Source: Helicobacter canadensis MIT 98-5491
GTDB lineage: Bacteria > Campylobacterota > Campylobacteria > Campylobacterales > Helicobacteraceae
NCBI RefSeq assembly: GCF_000162575.1
Contig: NZ_CM000776.2
Location: 686,950-750,949, forward strand
Reading direction: 5' to 3'
DNA: 64,000 bases
Positions 25,120 to 33,837 of this stretch are shown here, piece after piece. Both the position numbers and the translations under genes were made by a program. The notes under the pieces are model-generated. The model saw nothing but the letters and a program-made list of their open reading frames with translations, was not told where the DNA came from and made no database searches. Every line of letters starts with the position of its first letter. The stretch's first letter is position 1.

Positions 25120-26414
25120 CCAATCCGGTTGTTGTTTCAATTTTTGTAATGAGTGTGCTTTGTTTGGCACGATTAAATGTTTTGTTGGCGATTCTTGTTT
25201 CAGCCTTAGTAGCTGGGATTGTTGCAGGGATCGGATTTGAAGAGAGCATTAAGATTTTGATTTCTGGAATGGCAGGTAATTTAGAAATTGCTTTGAGTTA
25301 TATTTTGCTTGGTGCTTTAGCAAGTGCGATAGCAAGGACAAATCTCACGCCTATTTTTGTGTATTATATTGCAAATTTCATTCAGAATCGTCGCTTAATG
25401 TTTTGCCTTTTTATTGCATTTTTTGCCTGTTTTTCACAAAATCTTATTCCAGTGCATATCGCCTTTATTCCTATTTTAATACCTCCGCTTCTGCCTTTGA
25501 TGAATCGTTTAAAAATTGATAGAAGGGCGGTTGCTTGTGCTTTAACTTTTGGATTAAAAGCACCTTATGTGAGTTTTAGTGTGGGATATGGATTGTTATT
25601 TCATACTATTTTGCAAAAGCAATTAGAGCAAAATGGAATCAATGTTACTTTAGAGCAGATTTCAAGTGTGATGTGGATTGGCGGTGCAAGTATGCTTGTG
25701 GGACTGCTTTTAGCGATTTTTGTTTTCTATCGAAAGCCAAGAGAATATCAAAATACCTTTTTAGAAGAAAATGTTTTAAAACATTTAGAGAATCCTAAAA
25801 TGAGTAGGCAGGATTTTGGAGTTTTGCTAGGAGCTATTGTAGCTTTTGTTGTGCAGATTTTGGAGGGTTCTTTACCATTAGGTGGGATTGCTGGACTTTT
25901 TGTGATGATTGTTTTTGGAGCTATTAAGTGGGATAATATTGATAATGTGATTGAAGATGGCTTTAAAATGATGGCTTTTATTGCTTTTGTAATGTTAATT
26001 GCAGCGGGGTATGGCAATATTTTAAAAGAAACAGGTGCAATTGAGTCGCTTATAGAGACTGCTTCTTCTCTTTCAGGTGGGCAGCTTGGCGGTGCAATGA
26101 TGATGCTACTTGTTGGCTTATTGGTAACAATGGGGATTGGGACTTCTTTTGGGACACTTCCTATCATTGCGACGATTTATTGTCCTTTAGCATTGAAGCT
26201 TGGTTTTAGCTATGAAGCCATTATTTTATTAGTAGGAATTGCTGGGGCATTAGGTGATGCCGGAAGTCCTGCTTCAGATAGCACACTTGGTCCAACTTCT
26301 GGGCTAAATGCAGATGGACAGCACAATCATATTTGGGATACTTGTGTGCCAACTTTTTTGGTTTATAATATTCCTTTAATGGTTGGTGGAGTTATTGGGG
26401 CAATGTTATTGTGA
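25113..26414 (+). CDS. Na+/H+ antiporter family protein (YuiF-like)
   Basis: A 433-residue membrane protein with about 11-12 hydrophobic segments. It starts at ATG 25113 after AAAGGA; a longer frame to 25029 exists but overlaps the DUF89 gene. The opening LTNPVVVSIFVMSVLCLARLN and the motif GDAGSPASDSTLGPTSG near residue 390 are typical of the Na_H_antiporter family that includes YuiF, suspected to move amino acids or sodium. The substrate is unknown. Confidence 0.85.
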   Translation: MLTNPVVVSIFVMSVLCLARLNVLLAILVSALVAGIVAGIGFEESIKILISGMAGNLEIALSYILLGALASAIARTNLTPIFVYYIANFIQNRRLMFCLFIAFFACFSQNLIPVHIAFIPILIPPLLPLMNRLKIDRRAVACALTFGLKAPYVSFSVGYGLLFHTILQKQLEQNGINVTLEQISSVMWIGGASMLVGLLLAIFVFYRKPREYQNTFLEENVLKHLENPKMSRQDFGVLLGAIVAFVVQILEGSLPLGGIAGLFVMIVFGAIKWDNIDNVIEDGFKMMAFIAFVMLIAAGYGNILKETGAIESLIETASSLSGGQLGGAMMMLLVGLLVTMGIGTSFGTLPIIATIYCPLALKLGFSYEAIILLVGIAGALGDAGSPASDSTLGPTSGLNADGQHNHIWDTCVPTFLVYNIPLMVGGVIGAMLL

Positions 26415-26430
26415 TTTTTAAGGAGTTTAT

Positions 26431-27372
26431 ATGCAAGATTTTACTCAAGTAGCAAAAGAAGTTTTTGATATTGAATCAGAAGCAATTTTAGGCTTAAAAG
26501 AACATTTAAATCAAGATTTTAATGGCGTGATTGAATGTATTTTGAAGCTTAAAGGACATTGTGTAATTACGGGAATGGGGAAATCAGGGCATATTGCAGC
26601 AAAAATTGCTGCCACTCTAGCAAGCACAGGGACTCCTAGCTTCTTCTTGCATCCTGGAGAAGCATTGCACGGAGATTTGGGAATGCTTACAAAAGAAGAT
26701 GCAGTTATTGCGATTTCAAATTCAGGAGAAAGTGAAGAGGTTTTAAGAATTATTCCTCTTATCAAAAAACGCGCAATTCCATTAATTGTTATGAGTGGGA
26801 ATCCACAATCGACTTTAGCTAAAGAAGGGCAATATTTTTTAAATATTGCTGTTAAAAGAGAAGCTTGTCCTTTGCAGCTTGCTCCCACTTCTTCAACAAC
26901 GGCAAACTTGGCTATGGGTGATGCGATTGCAGTGGCATTAATGAAGGCTAGGGGATTTAAACCAGAGAATTTTGCAATGTTTCATCCTGGTGGGAGTTTG
27001 GGGAGAAAGCTTTTAACGCAAGTTAAAGATATTATGGTTACTCAAGATTTGCCTATTGTTTCGCCTCAAACTAGTTTTAAAGATTTGATTGCAGAGATGA
27101 CAAGTAAAAGACTTGGTGTGTGTTTAGTGTTAGAAAATCATCGATTGCAAGGAATTATTACTGATGGGGATTTAAGGCGAACTTTAATGGAGAATAAATT
27201 TGAAGTTTGTGCTGAAGAAATTATGACCAAACAGCCTAAAGTAATTCAAAGTAATGCTATGGCAACACAAGCAGAAGCCATAATGATGGAATCAAAGATT
27301 AAAGAATTGGTAGTAATGGATGGCAATGAAGTAGTTGGAATTGTGCAGCTTTATGAAGTTGGCAGAATTTAA
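26431..27372 (+). CDS. kdsD: KpsF/GutQ-type arabinose-5-phosphate isomerase
   Basis: A 313-residue enzyme joining an N-terminal SIS domain (VITGMGKSGHIAAKIAATLAST, AISNSGESEEV) to two C-terminal CBS domains (VKDIMVTQDLPIV, AEEIMTKQPKVI). It converts ribulose-5-phosphate to arabinose-5-phosphate, the entry to Kdo for LPS and some capsules. PTSSTTANLAMGDA and FHPGGSLGRKLL are family hallmarks. Starts at ATG 26431 with AAGGAG upstream. H. pylori also has a single enzyme of this kind; kpsF is the equivalent name in capsule loci. Confidence 0.93.
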   Translation: MQDFTQVAKEVFDIESEAILGLKEHLNQDFNGVIECILKLKGHCVITGMGKSGHIAAKIAATLASTGTPSFFLHPGEALHGDLGMLTKEDAVIAISNSGESEEVLRIIPLIKKRAIPLIVMSGNPQSTLAKEGQYFLNIAVKREACPLQLAPTSSTTANLAMGDAIAVALMKARGFKPENFAMFHPGGSLGRKLLTQVKDIMVTQDLPIVSPQTSFKDLIAEMTSKRLGVCLVLENHRLQGIITDGDLRRTLMENKFEVCAEEIMTKQPKVIQSNAMATQAEAIMMESKIKELVVMDGNEVVGIVQLYEVGRI

Positions 27373-27512
27373 TCTTCATTGATAAAATATGTTTCAAGTT
27401 TCATTTACCATTTGTTTGTTTTTTTAAGCTTTAAGTTAAGTTGTTTTTTATAAAATTACAAATTCTCTAAATATTTAATTAGTCTAGGGAAATCTTAGAG
27501 GAAGGAGTCTAT

Positions 27513-28979
27513 ATGCAATCAAATTCTGCATTAGAGTATGATTATTCCATTGCCAAATTATTTCTTTTTGCAACGATTGTATTTGGTATTGTGGGATTAT
27601 TGTTAGGTGTCATTGTCGCTTTTCAAATGGCGTTTCCAAATCTCAATTATCTTGCTGGAGAGTTTGGGACTTTTGGGAGACTTAGACCATTACATACTAA
27701 TGGAATTATTTATGGTTTTACATTAAGCGGTATTTGGGCAGCTTGGTATTATTTAGGGCAAAGAGTTTTGAAAATCTCATACAATGAGCATCCATTTTTA
27801 AAATTCATTGGACATTTACATTTTTGGCTTTATATTCTTTTGATGGTATTAGCGGTTGTGAGTCTATTTGCCGGATTAACACAATCTAAAGAATATGCCG
27901 AATTAGTTTGGCCTTTGGATCTTTTGGTGGTAGTTGTTTGGGTTTTGTGGGGAGTTAGTCTCTTTGGCTCGATGGGTGTTAGAAGAGAGCAGACAATTTA
28001 TATTAGCTTGTGGTATTTTATTGCAACTTTTGTAGCGATTTCTGCTCTTTATATTTTTAACAATTTATCTGTCCCTACTTATCTTATATCAGGAGTTGGT
28101 TCTTTTTGGAATTCTATTTCTTTGTATGCTGGGACTAATGATGCGATGGTGCAATGGTGGTTTGGACACAATGCAGTTGCGTTTGTATTTACTTCTGGAA
28201 TCATTGGAGTGATTTATTACTTCTTGCCTAAAGAATCAGGGCAACCTATCTTTTCTTATAAGCTTACATTGTTCTCTTTTTGGGGCTTAATGTTTGTTTA
28301 TATTTGGGCAGGTAGCCACCATCTTATTTATTCTACCGTTCCTGATTGGATGCAAACGATGGGTTCTATTTTTTCTATAGTGCTTATTTTGCCTTCTTGG
28401 GGGACAGCAGTGAATATGCTTTTAACTATGAAAGGGCAATGGCATCAATTAAAAGAATCACCTTTGATTAAGTTTTTAATTCTTGCATCTACATTTTATA
28501 TGTTATCAACACTTGAAGGACCAATTCAATCTATTAAATCTGTTAATGCTTTAGCACACTTTACAGACTGGATTATAGGGCATGTTCATGATGGTGTTTT
28601 GGGATGGGTTGGTTTTACGCTTATTGCGGCTTGTTACCATATGACACCAAGATTGTTTAAGCGTGAGATTTATTCTAAAAAACTTATGGATATACAATTT
28701 TGGATTCAAACAATTGCAATTATCCTTTATTTTTCAAGCATGTGGATTGCTGGGATTACTCAAGGTATGATGTGGAGAGCAACAGATGAGTTTGGAAACT
28801 TAGCTTATTCATTCATTGATACAGTAACTGTATTGTTCCCTTATTATACAATTAGAGCAATTGGTGGAGCAATGTATTTGATTGGATTTATTATCTTTGC
28901 TTATAATATTATTATGACCATTGTTGCAAGTAAAGAGCTTGAAAAAGAGCCTAACTATGCAACTCCAATGGCAGCGTAA
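27513..28979 (+). CDS. ccoN: cbb3-type cytochrome c oxidase subunit I
   Basis: A 488-residue catalytic subunit with about 12 membrane segments. Haem and copper ligand regions are visible in RPLHTNGIIYGF, QWWFGHNAVAFVF, and AGSHHLIYSTVPDWMQ; DWIIGHVHDGVLGW carries the distal histidines. It reduces oxygen to water at very low oxygen pressure and is the only terminal haem-copper oxidase in Helicobacter. It leads the ccoNOQP operon. TATAAA at 27449 in the 140-base upstream gap is a possible -10 box. Confidence 0.97.
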   Translation: MQSNSALEYDYSIAKLFLFATIVFGIVGLLLGVIVAFQMAFPNLNYLAGEFGTFGRLRPLHTNGIIYGFTLSGIWAAWYYLGQRVLKISYNEHPFLKFIGHLHFWLYILLMVLAVVSLFAGLTQSKEYAELVWPLDLLVVVVWVLWGVSLFGSMGVRREQTIYISLWYFIATFVAISALYIFNNLSVPTYLISGVGSFWNSISLYAGTNDAMVQWWFGHNAVAFVFTSGIIGVIYYFLPKESGQPIFSYKLTLFSFWGLMFVYIWAGSHHLIYSTVPDWMQTMGSIFSIVLILPSWGTAVNMLLTMKGQWHQLKESPLIKFLILASTFYMLSTLEGPIQSIKSVNALAHFTDWIIGHVHDGVLGWVGFTLIAACYHMTPRLFKREIYSKKLMDIQFWIQTIAIILYFSSMWIAGITQGMMWRATDEFGNLAYSFIDTVTVLFPYYTIRAIGGAMYLIGFIIFAYNIIMTIVASKELEKEPNYATPMAA

Positions 28980-28990
28980 AGGGGGGTTGA

Positions 28991-29674
28991 ATGTTTCATT
29001 GGTTGGAAAAAAATCCGTTTTTCTTTACGGTAGTTTTTTTGTTGGTATTTTCTATTGCTGGATTGGTTGAAATACTTCCTGATTTTGCAAAAGCGTCTCG
29101 TCCTACAGAGAATCTTAAGCCTTATACTTTATTAGAAACTGCTGGGCGTCAAATTTATATTGCAGAAGGTTGCAATGTTTGCCATTCGCAATTAATCCGT
29201 CCTTTTAAGGCAGAAACAGATAGATATGGAGCTTATAGTTTGAGTGGTGAATATGCATATGATAGACCATTTTTGTGGGGTTCTAAAAGAACAGGTCCTG
29301 ATTTGCATCGTGTAGGAGATTATAGGACAACAGATTGGCATGAAGAGCATATGTTAAATCCACCTTCCATTGTTCCTGGATCTATTATGCCTGCTTATCC
29401 GCATTTGTATCAAAAAAATGTTGATATAGACACTGCTTATGCTGAAGCTTATACCCAAAAAGTAGTTTTTGCGGTTCCTTATGACACAGAAGGAAATCCA
29501 AAACTTGGAGACTTGGAATCGGCTAGAGCAGAGATCTTAGCTGAAGCAAAAATCTTAGCTGAAGATATGAAAGATCCCGAAGTAAAAGCAGCATTAGAAA
29601 GAGGTGAGATTAAGCAAATTGTCGCTTTGATTGCTTATCTTAATAGTTTGGGACAAAAAAGAAGGGCAAATTAA
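28991..29674 (+). CDS. ccoO: cbb3-type cytochrome c oxidase subunit II
   Basis: A 227-residue membrane-anchored monohaem cytochrome c. An N-terminal transmembrane helix (FFFTVVFLLVFSIAGLVE) precedes the haem site CNVCHSQLIRPF near residue 63, and PPSIVPGSIMPAYPHLY supplies the axial methionine. It passes electrons from CcoP or soluble cytochrome c to CcoN. A short GGGGGG run at 28981-28986 is part of its ribosome-binding region. Confidence 0.96.
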   Translation: MFHWLEKNPFFFTVVFLLVFSIAGLVEILPDFAKASRPTENLKPYTLLETAGRQIYIAEGCNVCHSQLIRPFKAETDRYGAYSLSGEYAYDRPFLWGSKRTGPDLHRVGDYRTTDWHEEHMLNPPSIVPGSIMPAYPHLYQKNVDIDTAYAEAYTQKVVFAVPYDTEGNPKLGDLESARAEILAEAKILAEDMKDPEVKAALERGEIKQIVALIAYLNSLGQKRRAN

Positions 29675-29676
29675 TC

Positions 29677-29895
29677 GTGGATTATGAAACTATAAAAATT
29701 ATCCAAGGTTATGCATATTGGTTTATCACACTTCTATTGGTTGTTTTATTGTATGGTTATATTTATCATCTTTATAAAAGCCAAAGAAGTGGAAAAATAG
29801 ACTATGAAAAATATGCTAGGTTGGCACTTGATGATGGTTTAAATGATAAATTAATCGAAGAGAGAAGCAATAAAGATAAAAAGAAGGAGAGCTAA
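29677..29895 (+). CDS. ccoQ: cbb3-type cytochrome oxidase subunit CcoQ
   Basis: A 72-residue protein with one transmembrane helix (YAYWFITLLLVVLLYGYIYHLY) and a charged cytoplasmic tail ending in lysines. CcoQ stabilises the complex, especially the CcoP association. It starts at GTG 29677, two bases after ccoO, and ends directly before ccoP. Confidence 0.9.
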   Translation: MDYETIKIIQGYAYWFITLLLVVLLYGYIYHLYKSQRSGKIDYEKYARLALDDGLNDKLIEERSNKDKKKES

Positions 29896-30777
29896 ATGGA
29901 ATGGTTGAACTTAGGTGATAGTGTAAATCAACTTGCATTGCTTGGCGCCATAGTAATTCTAGCTTTAACTATTTTCGTTGTTGGTAGTTATATCAAAAAA
30001 ATGAAAAGCAGTAAAGCAGAAGGTGAGCTATCAAGTGAAGAATGGGATGGAATCAAAGAATTTGTAAATGATATTCCAATTGGTTGGGGTGTAACTTATT
30101 TAGTGCTTATTATTTGGGCATTATGGTATTGGTTTATTGGATATCCTCTTAATTCTTATTCTCAAATTGGGCAATACAATGAAGAGGTAAAGGCATATAA
30201 TGCCAAGTTTGAAGAACAATGGCAAAACATTGATGAAGCTACTTTGGTTAAAATGGGACAAAATCTCTTTTTAGTGCAATGTTCTCAATGCCATGGAATC
30301 ACAACTGAAGGTATGAATGGCACAGCAGCTAATCTAGCAGAATGGGGTAGAGAAGAAGGGATTATTACAACCATTAAACAAGGAAGTAAAGGTTTAGGTT
30401 ATTTACTTGGAGATATGTTGCCAATTAGTGAGGTAGCACCAGGAGTTTTGGATACTGAAGAAGCACAAAAGGCGGTGGCGGCTTATGTTATGGCTGAAAT
30501 TTCTGAAGCTAAAAAAACAAAATATCCAGAATTGATAGCTAAAGGTAAGGAGCTCTATACCGCTGCAACTTGTAATGCCTGCCATGGGGATGATGGAAAA
30601 GGTATGGGAGGAATGGCTCCTGACTTGAGCAAATATGGAACAACCACATTTGTGGCAGAAGTTTTAGATAAAGGTAAAAAAGGACATATCGGTATTATGC
30701 CTTCGTTTAAAACTCAAATGCTGACAGATATTCAAAAAGAAGCTTTAGGGCATTTCATCTATTCGGATAAAAACTAA
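29896..30777 (+). CDS. ccoP: cbb3-type cytochrome c oxidase subunit III (dihaem)
   Basis: A 293-residue dihaem cytochrome c with N-terminal membrane segments (LLGAIVILALTIFVVGSYI and TYLVLIIWALWYWFIGYP), then two haem sites, CSQCHG and CNACHG, in the periplasmic domain. It receives electrons from the bc1 complex through cytochrome c and hands them to CcoO. The last Met ligand is in HIGIMPSFKTQ. Confidence 0.96.
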   Translation: MEWLNLGDSVNQLALLGAIVILALTIFVVGSYIKKMKSSKAEGELSSEEWDGIKEFVNDIPIGWGVTYLVLIIWALWYWFIGYPLNSYSQIGQYNEEVKAYNAKFEEQWQNIDEATLVKMGQNLFLVQCSQCHGITTEGMNGTAANLAEWGREEGIITTIKQGSKGLGYLLGDMLPISEVAPGVLDTEEAQKAVAAYVMAEISEAKKTKYPELIAKGKELYTAATCNACHGDDGKGMGGMAPDLSKYGTTTFVAEVLDKGKKGHIGIMPSFKTQMLTDIQKEALGHFIYSDKN

Positions 30778-30786
30778 GGACACATT

Positions 30787-30990
30787 ATGAATGGTTTATT
30801 TGGAATTAATGGATTAGGTGGTTATATAGTCGCGGTAGCATTGTTACTTGCTATCGTCTTTGGTTTGGGGTATGCAGCAGTGGTAACGCAAAAAGCAGAG
30901 GCAAACAATCCTTATGTGATTGAGAATCCAAATAGCATACAAATGAAAAGTGTTGAAAATGCAGAGCATTTCCAAAATGCAGAGGAGTAA
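30787..30990 (+). CDS. DUF4006 family small membrane protein
   Basis: A 67-residue protein of the DUF4006 family. One glycine-rich hydrophobic segment (GLGGYIVAVALLLAIVFGLGYAAVV) is followed by a polar tail. In Campylobacterota such genes regularly follow ccoP, which suggests a role in assembly or stability of the cbb3 oxidase, though none has been shown. Confidence 0.8.
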   Translation: MNGLFGINGLGGYIVAVALLLAIVFGLGYAAVVTQKAEANNPYVIENPNSIQMKSVENAEHFQNAEE

Positions 30991-30993
30991 AAA

Positions 30994-31104
30994 ATGGTAA
31001 AGTATAGTAGTTTAGAAAAAATTCTTTTTATTGCACATATTGTTATCATTATTGTTTCTATTGCCGTGGTGTTTATCCCAGATATGCTTCTTTTTGTTGG
31101 TTAA
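30994..31104 (+). CDS. 36-residue single-pass membrane peptide downstream of ccoP
   Basis: ATG 30994 follows AGGAG at 30982-30986 by seven bases. The peptide has a short charged start (MVKYSSLEKI) and one transmembrane helix (FIAHIVIIIVSIAVVFIP) and ends at TAA 31104, one base before the next gene's ATG at 31106. The tight packing and ribosome binding site support a real small gene; it may be an extra cbb3-oxidase subunit. No family recognised. Confidence 0.6.
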   Translation: MVKYSSLEKILFIAHIVIIIVSIAVVFIPDMLLFVG

Positions 31105-31105
31105 G

Positions 31106-31687
31106 ATGCTGCAAGTCTTTAAAATAGGGGTTTTATCCCTATTTTGTTTTGTTTTTTCTTTTGCAAAGCCTTTTGTGCTAGAAAATGAAAATCAATTGGT
31201 TGAAAAAACTATTGGCTTTATTGAGATTTTATCCAGTGAAGTTTATGAAAAAACAGGTGTAAGAATGTATATTGTTGCTCTTGAGGATTTAGGAGAGATG
31301 AATCTTCAAGAGAAAGAATCTTTTTACATTGATAATCTACAAAATCCCTATGTGCTACTCTTTTTTAGCAAAAAAGATCAGAAAATTGACATTATTACCA
31401 GCCAAGAAGTAAAAAAAATGTTTGATAAAAATGATGTTTATTGGGATTATATTGTGCCTTTAATCCCAAATTCAACTAAAGAGCTAACAAGCGAGAGAAT
31501 TTCTGCTTTTTTATTAAATGGTTTTGTGGATATGGCAGATAGAATCGCAGAATTTCATAATGTCAAGTTAGAACATAGTTTTCCAACGCAAAACAAAGGC
31601 ATTCAAATTGCGGTAAGAACAGCGCTTTATGGTATGCTTTTTGTCTTGCTTGTTTTATTTGTTTTTGTTTATTTAAGGAGAAAATAA
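31106..31687 (+). CDS. TPM-like exported protein with C-terminal membrane anchor
   Basis: A 193-residue protein with a signal-like N-terminus (FKIGVLSLFCFVFSFAKP), a middle region resembling a weak TPM domain (TGVRMYIVALEDLGE, NPYVLLFFSKKDQKIDIITS), and a C-terminal helix (MLFVLLVLFVFVYLRRK). I chose ATG 31106 over an earlier in-frame start because it follows the small gene's stop and keeps a tidy signal sequence. It lies in the cbb3 oxidase operon; role unknown. Confidence 0.7.
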   Translation: MLQVFKIGVLSLFCFVFSFAKPFVLENENQLVEKTIGFIEILSSEVYEKTGVRMYIVALEDLGEMNLQEKESFYIDNLQNPYVLLFFSKKDQKIDIITSQEVKKMFDKNDVYWDYIVPLIPNSTKELTSERISAFLLNGFVDMADRIAEFHNVKLEHSFPTQNKGIQIAVRTALYGMLFVLLVLFVFVYLRRK

Positions 31688-32172
31688 TGAATAAAAATTA
31701 TTGGCCTATTGGAATTTTTTTGTTAGTGATGGTTGTGATTGGCTTAATTGTTTTGACTATTAAAACAGCATTAAATAATCCTGTTGAAATGAAAGCAATG
31801 TGTGGAATGGATTCGCAATATGTGGATGAAAATATTAATGAAATCACACAAAAAAGACAAGCATTTTTAAAGCAATATGCCGTTAGGTTTGAAGGACCCA
31901 AAGAGCAGAGTTTAAAAGACTTTAAAATGGCTTTTATTAAAATCAAAGATTTAAAGAGTCAAAAATTACCAACAAATGCTAAGATTTCCTTTTTTTTAAC
32001 GCGTCCTAATACTATTCAAGAAGATAAAGCCTTAGGAGAGGGTGAATTTGTTGAGGGGATTTATCAAAGTCCATTTTTTGCAGTTGATAAGCAAGGGCGT
32101 TGGCAAGTGGAAGCTTATGTGGAAATAGGGGAAGATTCAATTTGTTTAATGCAAGAATACTTAGTTAAGTAA
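31687..32172 (+). CDS. FixH-like membrane protein
   Basis: A 161-residue protein with one N-terminal transmembrane helix (WPIGIFLLVMVVIGLIVLTIKTAL) and a periplasmic beta-rich domain (KISFFLTRPNTIQED, SPFFAVDKQGRWQVEAYVEIG), the outline of the FixH/CcoG-associated family. In other bacteria FixH helps copper insertion into the cbb3 oxidase. It overlaps the previous gene by one base and closes the oxidase gene group. Confidence 0.7.
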   Translation: MNKNYWPIGIFLLVMVVIGLIVLTIKTALNNPVEMKAMCGMDSQYVDENINEITQKRQAFLKQYAVRFEGPKEQSLKDFKMAFIKIKDLKSQKLPTNAKISFFLTRPNTIQEDKALGEGEFVEGIYQSPFFAVDKQGRWQVEAYVEIGEDSICLMQEYLVK

Positions 32173-32214
32173 GAAACTTATTTTTAAAATTAATATTTTC
32201 AAAAAAGGCAAGAA

Positions 32215-32745
32215 ATGAAAAATTTTAGTTATGCCGTGTGGCTATTATTTAGTGTTGTAATGATTGTAAGTGGTGTTTTTGGTTGTTTTATGCCCCTTGA
32301 AACTTTTATGGGATTGGCTGTGTTATTGCCTGTATTCTTGCTCGTTGGTGGATTAAGCAATGTGATTTATTATTTCTATGCTAGAAGGGTAAGTGGGGCA
32401 GAATTTATCTTGATTGATGGGCTTTTAAATTTATTGTTTGCTTGGATTTTCTTTTATAATGGAATCGACTTTACTTCGCAAGTAATTGTGATTTTTGTGG
32501 CGTTTATGATTCTATTTAAAGGGATTTTGGGAATCGGATATGCATTAAAGCTAAAGAAATTAGGGCTTGAATGGTTAATAGTTTTTATTTTTGCGTTTTT
32601 AAATATCATTGTAGCGATGATTTTTATTGTTAATCCAACTATTGGCAGTGTTACTATAGGTTTTATGATTGCTTTAATGGTGCTATTTTTTGGGATTATT
32701 TCATTTTGGTTTGGCTTAAGTAGCAAGAAATTGTTTGATTTGTAA
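32215..32745 (+). CDS. HdeD-like (DUF308) membrane protein
   Basis: A 176-residue protein with six hydrophobic segments in three pairs, the DUF308/HdeD arrangement (LLFSVVMIVSGVFGCFMP at the start, IGFMIALMVLFFGIISFWFGL at the end). HdeD is tied to acid tolerance in E. coli; whether this one is remains open. It follows the oxidase cluster with a 42-base gap and is the last core gene before the accessory block. Confidence 0.75.
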   Translation: MKNFSYAVWLLFSVVMIVSGVFGCFMPLETFMGLAVLLPVFLLVGGLSNVIYYFYARRVSGAEFILIDGLLNLLFAWIFFYNGIDFTSQVIVIFVAFMILFKGILGIGYALKLKKLGLEWLIVFIFAFLNIIVAMIFIVNPTIGSVTIGFMIALMVLFFGIISFWFGLSSKKLFDL

Positions 32746-32779
32746 CAGTGAATTTAGAATATTATAAAGGAAAAAGTGT

Positions 32780-33775
32780 ATGAAATTTAAGGCAATATGT
32801 GTGGATATGCAAGGAGAAAATCTCATACACGCAATAAAAGACATCACTATAGATGATCTATCAGATGGCGATGTGATTATAAAGGTCAAATACTCTAGTA
32901 TCAACTATAAAGATATGCTTGCATTTAAGAAAAATGGTGGTGTGATCCGCAAATACCCTATGATACCGGGTATAGATCTCTGTGGCGAGATTGTAGAATC
33001 TAAAAACCCAAGCTATAGCATAGGGCAAAAAGTCTTAGCAACAGGCTTTGGTATGGGGGTTTCTCACACTGGCGGCTATGCACAATACGCAAGATTGCAG
33101 TCATCGTGGATTATGCCCTTGCCAAATGGATTATCACTCAAAGATAGTATGATAGTGGGCACGGCAGGTTTTACAGCAGCTTTAAGCATACAATCTCTAC
33201 AACAAGCAGGAATGCATAAAGACACACAACCTACCATAGCAGTAACTGGTGCAACTGGTGGTGTGGGCACTATGGCAATAGCACTCCTTAAAGCAAAAGG
33301 GTATGACAACATCATCGCTATCACTTCTAAAAATGATCAATCACCAATGCTAAAAAGTCTTGGTGCAAGTGAGATTGTATCGCCAAAAGACATCATAAAA
33401 GACGATAATAAGCCCCTACAATCACAATGCTTTCATTATGTGATTGATTGTGTGGGTGGTGCATTAGCTGCAAGTTTATTGACACAAATATCCTATGGCG
33501 GAGCGATGAGTGTATGTGGCAATGCAAGTGGGATAGCTCTAAACACAAATATTTTGCCCTTTATCTTGCGTGGGATACAGCTTGTGGGCATAGATTCTGT
33601 AGCATATCCAAGCCAAAAGCGATCAAAAATTTGGTATGAAATTTCACAAGCAATGGCATTCATACGGAAAATACCTATCACAGAAGTTACGCTTGAAACA
33701 CTAGCGCACAAGCTAGATTCTATACAACACGCAACCAACATAGGAAGAAACATAGTATCAATTAACAATCAATAA
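32780..33775 (+). CDS. YhdH/AcuI-type NADPH-dependent oxidoreductase
   Basis: A 331-residue medium-chain dehydrogenase/reductase without the zinc motif. KYSSINYKDMLAFKKNGGVIR, PGIDLCGEIVES and TGATGGVGTMAIALLKAKGY are hallmarks of the YhdH group, which reduces acrylyl-CoA and related enones. Its wording differs from upstream core genes, with frequent CACA and more C-rich codons, as does the next gene, suggesting joint acquisition. A ribosome binding site AAAGGAAA precedes ATG 32780. Confidence 0.88.
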   Translation: MKFKAICVDMQGENLIHAIKDITIDDLSDGDVIIKVKYSSINYKDMLAFKKNGGVIRKYPMIPGIDLCGEIVESKNPSYSIGQKVLATGFGMGVSHTGGYAQYARLQSSWIMPLPNGLSLKDSMIVGTAGFTAALSIQSLQQAGMHKDTQPTIAVTGATGGVGTMAIALLKAKGYDNIIAITSKNDQSPMLKSLGASEIVSPKDIIKDDNKPLQSQCFHYVIDCVGGALAASLLTQISYGGAMSVCGNASGIALNTNILPFILRGIQLVGIDSVAYPSQKRSKIWYEISQAMAFIRKIPITEVTLETLAHKLDSIQHATNIGRNIVSINNQ

Positions 33776-33783
33776 CTAAATGC

Positions 33784-33789
33784 TATAAT
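33784..33789 (+). promoter_or_regulatory. Probable -10 element
   Basis: TATAAT preceded by TGC, 49 bases upstream of ATG 33838, in the gap between the YhdH-type and the saccharopine-dehydrogenase-like genes. It suggests the second gene can be transcribed on its own. Confidence 0.45.
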
Positions 33790-33837
33790 ACAGCCTTAAA
33801 TTACTTAGTATTATATATTTCATTGTAAGGATGTATT

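Noticed and set aside
25748-26167. Long minus-strand frame inside the antiporter gene
   Set aside because: It is the mirror of a hydrophobic protein gene; residues are Pro/Ile/Thr-rich with no domain, and the plus-strand gene is clearly real.
28981-28986. Run of six G before ccoO
   Set aside because: Non-coding, short, and better explained as part of the ribosome binding region.
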